64,000 nucleotides of DNA, taken from IMG/VR virus record IMGVR_UViG_3300025154_000005, positions 1 through 64,000 of that record. One strand, written 5' to 3'. The stretch's first letter is position 1. Every line of letters starts with the position of its first letter. Source of the DNA: a virus. A program made the translations under genes and the position numbers. The notes below the pieces were generated by a model, which saw only the letters and a list, made by a program, of their open reading frames with translations, did no database searches and was not told where the DNA came from. Shown here piece by piece: positions 24,694-31,782 of the stretch.

Positions 24694-26585
24694 ATTTGAA
24701 ACATTGTTAATTGTTGTTTATTTTCTACTGAATATATCCAATCTTTAGTTTTACTAATATAATATGAATAATCAATATTATAATTTTCAAACTTTTCAGG
24801 ATAGAATGTTTTATTAAAATATGTAACTTTCCAATCTTTCTTAAATTTACCTATTGCTTTAGGAGCTTCTACATGTTCTTGTGAACCATTCTCATAACAT
24901 TTTATTAGATATTTTCCTTTATTAGAAATATAATATCTAACAGTTTTAGATAGCTTATCTTTTGATAAATTACCATCTTTAATATAATGTAATTCATAAT
25001 GAGATTGTCCACTTTGAGCAGAACGTTTAGATTTTACTCCTGCACAAAAGTCAAATATATTATTATGACTCTTTATAAAATCATCAACTAGAATATTGTT
25101 TTTGAAATAATTATAAAATGTTAATGGTATGATATTATGAGATTGATTCTTATGTAAAGGAACATTCTCAAATTCACATTTACCTTTAGCTTTATACTTA
25201 CCATTTGTATAAAATGCTAAATAATTATTTACATCAAATATTATCATTTTAGAGTATTCAGCATATTCTAATTGTAAGTTAGTTAATTTTTGCCAATCAT
25301 TACATATTCTATAATAATTACTTAATTCAGTTTTTGGAAGTCTTACAGTTATACCATCAGTATTTACTTGTATTATTTGAAGATTATTAATTTTAAATAA
25401 TTGTTCAGATAACATTGTTAATAATAATTGACCATTTACTGTAATAGATAATGTATATTGTGGATCATATAACCAGGAAAATTTATCATTAGATTTACCA
25501 TAAGCACTATTAGCAGCTTCTTTAAATCCATTAATAATTGCTTTATTTCCCATTGGTCCTCTAGCCTTTTCAGCTAATCTTACATCAACAATATCATGTT
25601 TATATACTTCATAGAATGCTGGTCCAAGATGTTTAGGATATAATTTATTAACTACACCTATACTTGGATATAGAGATGATACATCACAATCAATTATAAC
25701 ATATTCATCATCTGATATAATTACTTTATTTTTAACAGATCCATGAATTCCACCACTACCATAATCAAATTGAAATCCTTTATATTTAATAGAAAATTCT
25801 AATTCACCTTTAGTAGATGAAACATTTGAATCTTTAAAAGTTTTTAATAATGTATTAAACTCTGTAGATTCAAATCTGATATATGGAAATATTATTTTAC
25901 CTATATCAATATGTTTTCTATAAGTTCTTAAACTTCTTATATCAGATTTCAATTTACCAGTCTTTTTACAATATAAATCCAATAATATTTCAGATCCTAT
26001 TTTTGAATTAGAAGCATTTTGTAAATTTAATTTGTACATTGATGTCAAAGTATTTCTTAAATCTATTAATTCTCTACTAACTACATACAATTTATTAGTT
26101 GCAACACAATCATTATAATTATATGATAATACTTGTTCAACCCAATTATTTCCTGTTCCTTGTAATGGCATATCTTCAATATTATCCATTCTCATCATAA
26201 ATTCACACCATTTTAAACCTGTACGTTTATTTTTATTATCAAAATGATGTATTTTATATAAATCAAGATGTGGTATTCGTAATTTCCATTCAGGTACATC
26301 AAGAAATTCTTTTTCAGAAGATATTAATAAATTAACATAATTTTTTAATTCAATTAATGTAAAATTAGGATTTCTATACATATATTCAAGTACTTGACTA
26401 TCAAAATTAATACAATTAAATCCTATTAGTCCTCCAACTTCATTATTAAGAAATTCAAATAATTCTTTACGTTGATCAATATCTTTTGTAATTATAAATT
26501 GAAATTTATTTAAAGTTTCTCTTTCAAGAAAAGTTGCAGTAAATATATCTAGTATTTCTAAATCATATATATATATTTGTTTCAT
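24690..26585 (-). CDS. DNA polymerase, family B (compact)
   Basis: 631 aa, short for the family. 3'-5' exonuclease motifs: Exo I YDLE at 7-10, Exo II FNCINFD at 56-62, Exo III YNYND at 155-159. Polymerase motif A DVSSLYPS at 301-308, motif B KEAANSAYG at 355-363. Motif C reads NTDG at 408-411 instead of the usual YxDTDS, with D410 kept. It is the replicative polymerase. crAss-like phages carry either family A or family B; this one has B. Confidence 0.9.
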   Translation of the reverse strand: MKQIYIYDLEILDIFTATFLERETLNKFQFIITKDIDQRKELFEFLNNEVGGLIGFNCINFDSQVLEYMYRNPNFTLIELKNYVNLLISSEKEFLDVPEWKLRIPHLDLYKIHHFDNKNKRTGLKWCEFMMRMDNIEDMPLQGTGNNWVEQVLSYNYNDCVATNKLYVVSRELIDLRNTLTSMYKLNLQNASNSKIGSEILLDLYCKKTGKLKSDIRSLRTYRKHIDIGKIIFPYIRFESTEFNTLLKTFKDSNVSSTKGELEFSIKYKGFQFDYGSGGIHGSVKNKVIISDDEYVIIDCDVSSLYPSIGVVNKLYPKHLGPAFYEVYKHDIVDVRLAEKARGPMGNKAIINGFKEAANSAYGKSNDKFSWLYDPQYTLSITVNGQLLLTMLSEQLFKINNLQIIQVNTDGITVRLPKTELSNYYRICNDWQKLTNLQLEYAEYSKMIIFDVNNYLAFYTNGKYKAKGKCEFENVPLHKNQSHNIIPLTFYNYFKNNILVDDFIKSHNNIFDFCAGVKSKRSAQSGQSHYELHYIKDGNLSKDKLSKTVRYYISNKGKYLIKCYENGSQEHVEAPKAIGKFKKDWKVTYFNKTFYPEKFENYNIDYSYYISKTKDWIYSVENKQQLTMFQI

Positions 26586-26600
26586 AATTTAATTTAATTT

Positions 26601-26634
26601 AAAATATAGAGAGTACATTTCTGCACCCTCTATA
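26601..26634 (-). terminator. Hairpin terminator with GAAA tetraloop (minus strand)
   Basis: 13-bp stem (26605-26617 with 26622-26634, two G-U pairs) closed by GAAA on the minus strand and followed by TTTT. It ends or attenuates the 126-aa gene transcript before the polymerase. Confidence 0.8.
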
Positions 26635-26647
26635 TAAGTTATATTTA

Positions 26648-27028
26648 CTAGCTTCTTTTTGCTTCAGCTTGAAGTTTGCTAGTTTCTTTTACAGTTTCTT
26701 TAGCTGTATCAAAACTAAACATATCAATTGTTGCTCTGTTATCAACATATGGAAGATGTGATAAACGAATATAAGCTCTACCATCTGGGCCTGGAGATGC
26801 AACAGCTAAATAGCTTTGTCCTACTTCCATTCCTTTACTGTAGTTACCTTCGTAAATCAATGCTGTACTTTTCTGTACTTTTCCAGCTCTGTCGATAAAC
26901 TTTACATTAGCAATCTTAAAAGATTTGCCATTTGTGTTCTCAAAAGTATTTTCACTAAGTGGAGCTATAAGTTCTGCACTAAATACTACTTCATTCTGTT
27001 TTGTTTTTTCGTTAAAAATTGTTCTCAT
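26648..27028 (-). CDS. Putative OB-fold single-stranded DNA-binding protein
   Basis: 126 aa. Alternating strands (VVFSAELIAPLS, KSFKIANVKFIDRAG, STALIYEGNY, QSYLAVASPG, AYIRLSHLP) suit a five-strand OB barrel, and a charged tail follows. It sits directly upstream of the polymerase gene with its own strong terminator. SSB is inferred from fold pattern and context; there is no diagnostic motif. Confidence 0.4.
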   Translation of the reverse strand: MRTIFNEKTKQNEVVFSAELIAPLSENTFENTNGKSFKIANVKFIDRAGKVQKSTALIYEGNYSKGMEVGQSYLAVASPGPDGRAYIRLSHLPYVDNRATIDMFSFDTAKETVKETSKLQAEAKRS

Positions 27029-27126
27029 GATAATTTTTTGTTTTAAAAATGTTAAATTTTGATTAATTTTGGTTAAATATATAGAAATAACTTAGTTAAT
27101 TTATTTCAAGCGCATACTTCTGGAAG

Positions 27127-27354
27127 TTATTTACTTACCGTTTTCTCGCGTTGTTTTAATGAATTTACTAAATTAGTGTCTATCACATAGATAATTTTGG
27201 ACTTAACCATCTGTCTGGTATAGTTATTCCAATATTCAGTAGGAAATGATATATGATAGTTAGTGCCAACTATTGTCACTTTCTCCGCTATAGCCATATT
27301 CTTTACAATATTCTGTATTCTAATAATATTTGATTTGCCTAATATATGTTCCAT
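27127..27354 (-). CDS. Hypothetical protein, 75 aa
   Basis: Not recognised. Small soluble protein with KVTIVGTNYHISFPTEYW in the centre. Two bp from the next gene. Confidence 0.6.
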   Translation of the reverse strand: MEHILGKSNIIRIQNIVKNMAIAEKVTIVGTNYHISFPTEYWNNYTRQMVKSKIIYVIDTNLVNSLKQREKTVSK

Positions 27355-27356
27355 AG

Positions 27357-27773
27357 CTATAATGTTTTACCTAATTTTAATACTAATTCCATTACTTTAA
27401 CAAATGTTAAAGAATGCTGTTTGTGCTTAATAGTTTTAAGTACAACTTTATAATTAATTACTTTCTTCTTTTTAGCTAAAAAAGCATTTAATTTTACTTG
27501 TACATCATAAGGTAATATATTATGACTCAATGGACATTTCGATGTAGAAAATGATAATATTTTATTATTTTTATCATCTACTATATTATAAATATATTGA
27601 TAATGAATATCTCTACCACGGGTAGTTTTTCTATTATTACCAACAGTACTTACAATTTGAGTGGCCATTCTTCTGATACGTCTGTTTTGACCAGAAAATG
27701 TAGGAAGTTTTAAAGATTCTAATTTAGCATTTTCTCTAGCTTCACGTCTTAATATTTGTCTTGACTTTTGCAT
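27357..27773 (-). CDS. Hypothetical very basic protein, 138 aa
   Basis: Not recognised. Rich in Lys/Arg (RQILRREARENAKLESLK, NRRIRRMA, LAKKKKV), so nucleic-acid binding is likely. Two bp from the 128-aa gene. Confidence 0.6.
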   Translation of the reverse strand: MQKSRQILRREARENAKLESLKLPTFSGQNRRIRRMATQIVSTVGNNRKTTRGRDIHYQYIYNIVDDKNNKILSFSTSKCPLSHNILPYDVQVKLNAFLAKKKKVINYKVVLKTIKHKQHSLTFVKVMELVLKLGKTL

Positions 27774-27775
27774 AC

Positions 27776-28162
27776 TTAGTTTCCTTTCATGCTAAATTTT
27801 ACATTATTAATCATATCATCCGAATGAAATACATCTTTTATTGATGATATTTCAGATTCTTTACATTTGTAATTGTAAGTAGTTTTAAATGTATTAAGTT
27901 TCTTCTCATTTACAATATGTAATACTAGTCTACCTTTAGGAGAACAGCTACATATATGTACAGTCTTACCACTAGATAATCTTTGTGTACGTCTGTACTT
28001 TTTAACTAATTCTTTTTCGCTATCAGTCTTCTTAAACTGATTAAAATCAATTCGTAATTTAGGTGGATGAATACCAATTCGTATCATTTCTTCTGTATCA
28101 GAACAGTTTATACTTGGTGCTAATGGGCCACCACAAATGTTAACTTTCTTTTTAGTTTGCAT
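27776..28162 (-). CDS. Hypothetical basic Cys-containing protein, 128 aa
   Basis: Not recognised. Contains NICGGP, INCSD, HICSCS and YKCKES; a metal site is possible but no ribbon spacing is clear. First coding gene left of the tRNA/ncRNA stretch. Confidence 0.6.
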   Translation of the reverse strand: MQTKKKVNICGGPLAPSINCSDTEEMIRIGIHPPKLRIDFNQFKKTDSEKELVKKYRRTQRLSSGKTVHICSCSPKGRLVLHIVNEKKLNTFKTTYNYKCKESEISSIKDVFHSDDMINNVKFSMKGN

Positions 28163-28231
28163 AATAAATAAGCATTATATTCAATTAAATCACTTACAAG
28201 TCTGATTCATAATAGACTTTTATATTGTTGA

Positions 28232-28361
28232 GATCAAGAGCAAGATTCGAACTTGCATTCAACTTTTGGACTGTCAGTTGATTATTATATACTTCCTACC
28301 ACCTTCCTGTCCTGGCTAGATGTACATATATAATAGCGTCTACCAATTCCGCCATCTGATC
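28232..28361 (-). tRNA. tRNA-Leu-like gene with a long anticodon-loop insert
   Basis: 130 nt. Acceptor GATCAGA pairs with ...TTGATC with one bulged base. The D arm GCGGAATTGGTAGACGC is typical of leucine tRNAs; the T arm is GCAAG-TTCGAAT-CTTGC. A class II-type variable hairpin TCAAC...GTTGA precedes it. The anticodon stem (ATTAT/ATAAT, extendable to 9 bp) closes a 41-nt loop, about 34 nt too long. The anticodon cannot be read without knowing how the insert is removed. A decayed tRNA is the alternative. Confidence 0.5.
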
Positions 28362-28373
28362 ATTATTATAAAA

Positions 28374-28531
28374 CAACTAATACAATTACTTCTACTACCA
28401 TTACTATACTCTGGTAACTCGAAAGTATATCTATAACTAGTATATATTTCATAGATATTATAGGTCTCTTTCTGTGTATATAGTAGCTACTGATCAACAC
28501 TCCAAGAGAAATGGCAAATTGTAATTAGTTG
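28374..28531. ncRNA. Structured element A, 158 nt, nested helices
   Basis: Ends pair over ~14 bp with one bulge (28374-28387 with 28517-28531). Inside, further helices nest on the minus strand: TGCCATT/AATGGTA, CTC(T)TGG/CCAGAG, then GAAAG/CTTTC around TATCTAT/ATAGATA and a GTGT/ACAC hairpin. The nesting order is hard to get by chance. No coding frame. Strand of expression unknown. Confidence 0.5.
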
Positions 28532-28551
28532 TTTATATTGTTTATAAATTA

Positions 28552-28620
28552 ATAAGTGAAATTGGTAGCTTTGGCATCTCAATCCACTGTAAGGAAGTAA
28601 AGACTACCAAAATCACTTAT
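28552..28620. ncRNA. Structured element B, 69 nt
   Basis: ATAAGTG/CACTTAT end helix continues, after a 3-nt internal loop, as TTGGTAG/CTACCAA, giving a 17-position rod with a ~35-nt loop. Confidence 0.45.
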
Positions 28621-28631
28621 ATTATCAAAAT

Positions 28632-28772
28632 AGTTTGTAATAGTTTATAAAAGAAACATCTTACTTATTGAAGACTTTTAAATCTATACCACTTCTGGTT
28701 GCACTATACTCCTATTCCAACTGTGCTTCAATGGATTTTTAATGTTGGATTTGCATTGCTGCATTACAAACT
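28632..28772. ncRNA. Structured element C, 141 nt
   Basis: Perfect 10-bp end helix AGTTTGTAAT/ATTACAAACT. Inside lies ATTGAAG/CTTCAAT enclosing CAC..GTTG/CAAC..GTG. Confidence 0.45.
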
Positions 28773-28800
28773 TCCAAATATATAATAATCTGACTTGTAT

Positions 28801-28868
28801 ATAATACTACTATTTCTACTCTACTTTACACCAGATAGTATCCTTTAGTTTGGTTTAGATAGTATTAT
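28801..28868. ncRNA. Structured element D, 68 nt
   Basis: Perfect 9-bp end helix ATAATACTA/TAGTATTAT around a ~50-nt interior with short secondary pairings. Confidence 0.4.
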
Positions 28869-28873
28869 AACTG

Positions 28874-28935
28874 GTTTGATAATATTTTAATATTTTAAAA
28901 AGATAGTTTTTAAATTATCCCCAGAACTATCAAAC
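28874..28935. ncRNA. Structured element E, 62 nt, with terminator-like hairpin
   Basis: 8-b end helix GTTTGATA/TATCAAAC. Within it, on the minus strand, GATAGTT...AACTATC is followed by TTTTT, so it could also stop minus-strand transcripts that contain the tRNA at 29052-29125. Confidence 0.45.
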
Positions 28936-29051
28936 TGTGCTAACATACGATTTAGGCATTCAGTGGCAATACATAGGTATTGACTTTTGCATCTTCGATT
29001 CCTTGCGGGACTTATGTCCAAGTTCCAAATACATTTCAGATTTTGGATTAG

Positions 29052-29125
29052 AATAGGCAACCAGAATCGAACTGGTACGAATGTTATTTTTAACATCCAC
29101 AGGAAACCGTCCCTGTTATACCTAT
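29052..29125 (-). tRNA. tRNA-like gene with an unreadable anticodon loop
   Basis: 74 nt. Acceptor ATAGGTA/TGCCTAT (one G-U), D arm ACAGG-GACGGTTT-CCTGT and T arm ACCAG-TTCGATT-CTGGT are all intact; no CCA is encoded. The anticodon arm folds either as GATGT/ACATT with an 8-nt loop TAAAAATA or as ATGTT/AACAT with a 6-nt loop. Neither has the conserved U33, so no amino acid can be assigned. Confidence 0.65.
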
Positions 29126-29141
29126 TAGTGGTTATTTATAT

Positions 29142-29447
29142 TTAATCTAATAATTGAACAAGTAATATAAATCCAAATACTATTATTGCGAATATTAAGA
29201 TTATTAATATTCCATTATGTACTATTACATAATTACCTTTATCAATATTTGTTACCTTGTATTCAACTGTGTTATCTTCATTGAAAACATATAATTTGTC
29301 TTCATCAATAGAGATAGCTACAGTATCTTTTGGTAACTGTTGTAAATATACAGTAGTTTTCTTTTCAGGATCCTTTATCTCTTCAATGTTGTTTGTACAA
29401 CTTGCAAATATTACAAGTGTAATCAAAAATAAGAATAATTTTTTCAT
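29142..29447 (-). CDS. Lipoprotein with C-terminal TM segment, 101 aa
   Basis: Signal peptide KKLFLFLITLVIFASC with lipobox Cys at residue 16. The middle is beta-rich, and a second hydrophobic helix (GILIILIFAIIVFGFILLVQLL) ends the protein. It would be anchored at the cell envelope; a superinfection-exclusion type role is possible but unproven. Confidence 0.7.
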   Translation of the reverse strand: MKKLFLFLITLVIFASCTNNIEEIKDPEKKTTVYLQQLPKDTVAISIDEDKLYVFNEDNTVEYKVTNIDKGNYVIVHNGILIILIFAIIVFGFILLVQLLD

Positions 29448-29478
29448 TGTTATTTGATTTAGATTAGATTAATAATAA

Positions 29479-29588
29479 AATAAAGGCTCTAATGATTCCT
29501 TTTTTGTTTACTCATATACTATGTAGTATAATATGTTTTAGTGTCTGGATGTTCTCATCACTATGTTATTACTTTAAGAGCCTTTATT
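29479..29588. ncRNA. Structured element F, 110 nt
   Basis: Perfect 12-bp end helix AATAAAGGCTCT/AGAGCCTTTATT. Inside are ATACTA-TG-TAGTAT and GATG-TTCT-CATC hairpins. No coding frame. It directly abuts element G. Confidence 0.5.
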
Positions 29589-29589
29589 A

Positions 29590-29681
29590 CGTAATTATGG
29601 CACTTCTGCTTTTACTTATTACGTACATTTAAACGTATATATTTACCTATACTGTAAGTTTCGTGTTTAAGTATAATTACG
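29590..29681. ncRNA. Structured element G, 92 nt
   Basis: 9-bp end helix CGTAATTAT/ATAATTACG, with an inner CAC/GTG, ACTTA/TAAGT and a TACGT/ACGTA hairpin. Starts one base after element F. Confidence 0.45.
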
Positions 29682-29695
29682 ATTAGTATTTTAAT

Positions 29696-29878
29696 TCAAT
29701 TCAGTTCAACTATTACTACTTTCTTTTTCATAATAATTTTAGAGTTTGCTTTATTACAAGCATCAACAAAGTATTTTTCTACCATGTCAAGAGTGTCATT
29801 AACTATACTTTTCCTATAGTCAAACTTAATAGTTTTATCATGGTCTTTTATTATCACATCTTTGGTTATTATACACAT
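29696..29878 (-). CDS. Hypothetical protein, 60 aa
   Basis: Not recognised. Small basic protein ending KIIMKKKVVIVELN. Overlaps the stop of the 61-aa membrane protein gene by 10 bp. Confidence 0.5.
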   Translation of the reverse strand: MCIITKDVIIKDHDKTIKFDYRKSIVNDTLDMVEKYFVDACNKANSKIIMKKKVVIVELN

Positions 29879-30054
29879 ATTTTTACAATTAATCGGATTA
29901 GTATGTATATTAATCCTAAATCAATAGTGATTAATAATGAGGATTCCATTAAATAATACCACGTGAATGTATAACCGTGTTTTATATATTTAATGATTAA
30001 TGATGTAAAGATTACAATAACCATCAATAAAAAGAACGCAATAAAATGTAACAT
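29869..30054 (-). CDS. Small membrane protein, 61 aa
   Basis: Two hydrophobic helices: HFIAFFLLMVIVIFTSLII and LLITIDLGLIYILIRLIV. No family recognised. Confidence 0.55.
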   Translation of the reverse strand: MLHFIAFFLLMVIVIFTSLIIKYIKHGYTFTWYYLMESSLLITIDLGLIYILIRLIVKICV

Positions 30055-30057
30055 AAT

Positions 30058-30192
30058 TTAATTATTAGGGTTATTACTAAGAAACTCTGGATTCTTAATA
30101 CACTTAGTTAAACTGCAACCAGAACAGTTATTAATATCTTTACAAAAGGATAAAACTATTCTATCCAATTGATGCTTTAAAAATTTTCTCAT
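30058..30192 (-). CDS. Small Cys-rich protein, 44 aa
   Basis: Frame from ATG 30190-30192: MRKFLKHQLDRIVLSFC, then NNCSGCSLTKCIKNPEFLS. Four cysteines, three of them in CSGCSLTKC, suggest a small metal-binding protein. Placed 3 bp from the membrane protein gene. Confidence 0.5.
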   Translation of the reverse strand: MRKFLKHQLDRIVLSFCKDINNCSGCSLTKCIKNPEFLSNNPNN

Positions 30193-30240
30193 TAATTATT
30201 AATTTGTTATATGTAGTGCTTAAAAATAATTGTCAAATTG

Positions 30241-30272
30241 ATTGATTATGTTATTTTTTTTACGTAACTTTG
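30241..30272 (+). promoter_or_regulatory. Bacteroidetes-type promoter, plus strand (candidate)
   Basis: ATTG (30241-30244), 20-nt spacer, TAACTTTG (30265-30272), which fits TAnnTTTG. It points right, against the minus-strand small genes, and no plus-strand protein gene follows. TACGTAACTT also pairs with AAGTTAC-TA-CGTA just downstream, so a hairpin is an alternative reading. Confidence 0.4.
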
Positions 30273-30351
30273 CGTATACTTAAGTTACTACGTAGCCACT
30301 GTCATACATAGAGGAGGTTGTTTTTCTTTTGGTTACTTTTCTTAAACTAAA

Positions 30352-30546
30352 TTATTCATCAAAACTATATTCTCTTATAATTACAATTTTAGATTCCGTT
30401 TTTGTATCTATTTCATAACAATTATTTGTATCCCAAACATAACTACATGTTTTGGCTAATTTGATAGCTTTGTCTTTAGTTTCAGCATATACTATTGCTG
30501 CCCCTAAATCATAATTTGTGCTATATGCAAATATAAATGCTCTCAT
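30352..30546 (-). CDS. Hypothetical protein, 64 aa
   Basis: Short alpha/beta protein: MRAFIFAYSTNYDLGAAIVYAETKDKAIKLAK. This sequence-to-helix pattern is seen in small phage proteins of unknown role. Confidence 0.6.
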   Translation of the reverse strand: MRAFIFAYSTNYDLGAAIVYAETKDKAIKLAKTCSYVWDTNNCYEIDTKTESKIVIIREYSFDE

Positions 30547-30576
30547 ATATTTATTTATTAAGTTTAAATTAATTGT

Positions 30577-30618
30577 AAAGGACTCAGTTGAATAGATTCT
30601 TTATCATCTGAGTCCTTT
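30577..30618. terminator. Hairpin terminator after the 92-aa gene
   Basis: Perfect 11-bp stem AAAGGACTCAG/CTGAGTCCTTT around a 20-nt loop. Ends with A/T on both sides so could work in either direction; on the minus strand it follows the 30627-30905 gene. Confidence 0.6.
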
Positions 30619-30626
30619 TAGCATCT

Positions 30627-30905
30627 TTATTTGGTAGGTGCTTTACCTTTTTCAATCATCTTATCTAATCCTTTATTGATTAAATCTTCAGGAGATTCAT
30701 CAAGTTTTGGATCAATATCTTCATCACTACCTTTTTCAAGTTCATTGCTTTTTTCTGATATCTTTTGCATAGCAGTAGTCATAGAATTTATTGCAATGGT
30801 TCTAATTTCATCCAATGTAAAAGATTCTTTACCTGTCTTTTTTAAATCTATCATTAATTGACTAATCAATGCAAGATTTGCTAAAGAAAACATTATTTCC
30901 ATCAT
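30627..30905 (-). CDS. Hypothetical acidic protein, 92 aa
   Basis: Not recognised. N-terminal hydrophobic helix (MEIMFSLANLALISQLM), then an amphipathic helix and an acidic/Lys tail (KGSDEDIDPKLDESPEDL). Followed by a terminator hairpin. Confidence 0.6.
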   Translation of the reverse strand: MMEIMFSLANLALISQLMIDLKKTGKESFTLDEIRTIAINSMTTAMQKISEKSNELEKGSDEDIDPKLDESPEDLINKGLDKMIEKGKAPTK

Positions 30906-30923
30906 AATTTTAAGAGTTAATTG

Positions 30924-31079
30924 TTAATTAATATAGTTCAATTCTTCATTGGTTTGAACTGTGACCATTTTTAATAATTCAGTATATTTTAGATGATTAT
31001 CTAATTGAAGGTTTGCTTCAACATAATCAAATAATTGTATTTGTTTAAGTGATCTACAGATTCTAATAAATGTTTTCAT
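30924..31079 (-). CDS. Hypothetical protein, 51 aa
   Basis: Frame from ATG 31077-31079: MKTFIRICRSLKQIQLFDYV, helical rest to TAA. Unknown; supported by close spacing (18 bp) to the next minus-strand gene. Confidence 0.5.
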   Translation of the reverse strand: MKTFIRICRSLKQIQLFDYVEANLQLDNHLKYTELLKMVTVQTNEELNYIN

Positions 31080-31133
31080 GTTGGTATAGTTTAGTTAATA
31101 TCTCTCAACGTATTAATAGTTGAGTCGCACAAT

Positions 31134-31192
31134 TAGTTTAATAATAAGATACGAACACTCCTATCAGGTGCATCAGCTTCATTATTAAACTA
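31134..31192. ncRNA. Structured element H, 59 nt
   Basis: Perfect 12-bp end helix TAGTTTAATAAT/ATTATTAAACTA, with an inner CCT-ATC-AGG hairpin. Confidence 0.45.
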
Positions 31193-31218
31193 TACGATAG
31201 CATATTTCTATACTAAAG

Positions 31219-31264
31219 GCTAACATATCTAATACAATTATCTCTAGTTAGATCAAGTGTTAGC
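31219..31264. ncRNA. Structured element I, 46 nt
   Basis: GCTAACA/TGTTAGC end helix continuing as ATCTAA/TTAGAT: two stacked helices of 7 and 6 bp around a 15-nt loop. Confidence 0.45.
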
Positions 31265-31268
31265 TGCC

Positions 31269-31316
31269 AATACAATCATCTCAATGCTTTGATATGCATG
31301 TACAAGACATTGTATT
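31269..31316. ncRNA. Structured element J, 48 nt
   Basis: 8-bp end helix AATACAAT/ATTGTATT. The loop has TGCATGTACA, sharing the ATGTACA core with the inserts of both long tRNA-like genes. Confidence 0.4.
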
Positions 31317-31332
31317 ATATTATCACTATATC

Positions 31333-31448
31333 AATCAGCGCATCTCTGATTAATTGATTTAAGTGTAATTATTAATAGTCCAATCTACTCTATTGAGATA
31401 TATTTCGACTGGACTATGTTATAGTATCATTATACTCCTATAATGATA
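31333..31448. ncRNA. Three consecutive hairpins (K, L, M)
   Basis: K: AATCAG-CGCATCT-CTGATT (31333-31351). L: AGTCCA/TGGACT (31377-31415). M: TATCATTAT-ACTCCT-ATAATGATA (31425-31448), a perfect 9-bp stem. Confidence 0.4.
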
Positions 31449-31574
31449 ATTATATTGTATTAATGCTATATTATTACAAATTTAAAGGGATTAGAGTACT
31501 CTTAAAAACATGAAATTACTAATATTAATTAACCCTAATTAACTAAAAACCTATTTTATCCCTAATCCCTTTTG

Positions 31575-31679
31575 AATGTCTAGTTGGGCTCGAACCAACG
31601 ACCTAATTCCGAACTTAGGATTTAGTATGTACATACTTATTCCGTCAAAAAATTTGCTCTACCTCTGAGCTATAGACAT
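31575..31679 (-). tRNA. tRNA gene with a ~33-nt insert in the anticodon loop
   Basis: 105 nt. All outer parts are canonical: acceptor ATGTCTA/TAGACAT, D arm GCTC-AGAGGTA-GAGC, variable loop AGGTC, T arm GTTGG-TTCGAGC-CCAAC; no CCA is encoded. The anticodon stem AATTT/GAATT (one G-U) closes a 40-nt loop instead of 7. The insert contains a hairpin centred on GTATGTACATAC (GGAATAAGTAT/ATACTAAATCC with two mismatches). Identity cannot be assigned until the junctions are known. Confidence 0.7.
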
Positions 31680-31692
31680 TACCATAAAATAA

Positions 31693-31780
31693 CCTGACAC
31701 TATTTCAACTTCACTAACTAACAATGGTGTGTTTAATTAAAAATGAGTAACTTCGAGATGTATTCAACACTAGTGTCAGG
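31693..31780. ncRNA. Structured element Q, 88 nt
   Basis: Perfect 10-bp end helix CCTGACACTA/TAGTGTCAGG filling the gap between the tRNA-like gene and the lipoprotein stop. May also end lipoprotein transcripts. Confidence 0.45.
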
Positions 31781-31782
31781 TA

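Larger units (their letters stand above)
28163..29141. other. 979-bp non-coding stretch with structured RNAs
   Basis: No convincing protein gene. Holds two tRNA-like genes (28232-28361, 29052-29125) and five consecutive elements bounded by inverted repeats, listed separately. The 28936-29051 part has two short hairpins (AATAC-ATAG-GTATT and GGAC-TTAT-GTCC) only. Confidence 0.7.
31080..31574. other. 495-bp non-coding stretch with a run of hairpins
   Basis: No protein gene. Contains hairpin CTCAAC/GTTGAG (31104-31124) and the elements listed separately at 31134-31448. Then come AT-rich spacer and the 3' flank of the tRNA-like gene. Confidence 0.65.

Noticed and set aside
28372-28870. Further standard tRNAs among the paired-end elements
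   Set aside because: Acceptor-like end helices exist, but none has a usable T arm and D arm in the right order.
28887-29096. 69-aa frame on the minus strand
   Set aside because: It overlaps the tRNA-like gene at 29052-29125 and elements with hairpins, and its sequence has no protein-like pattern.
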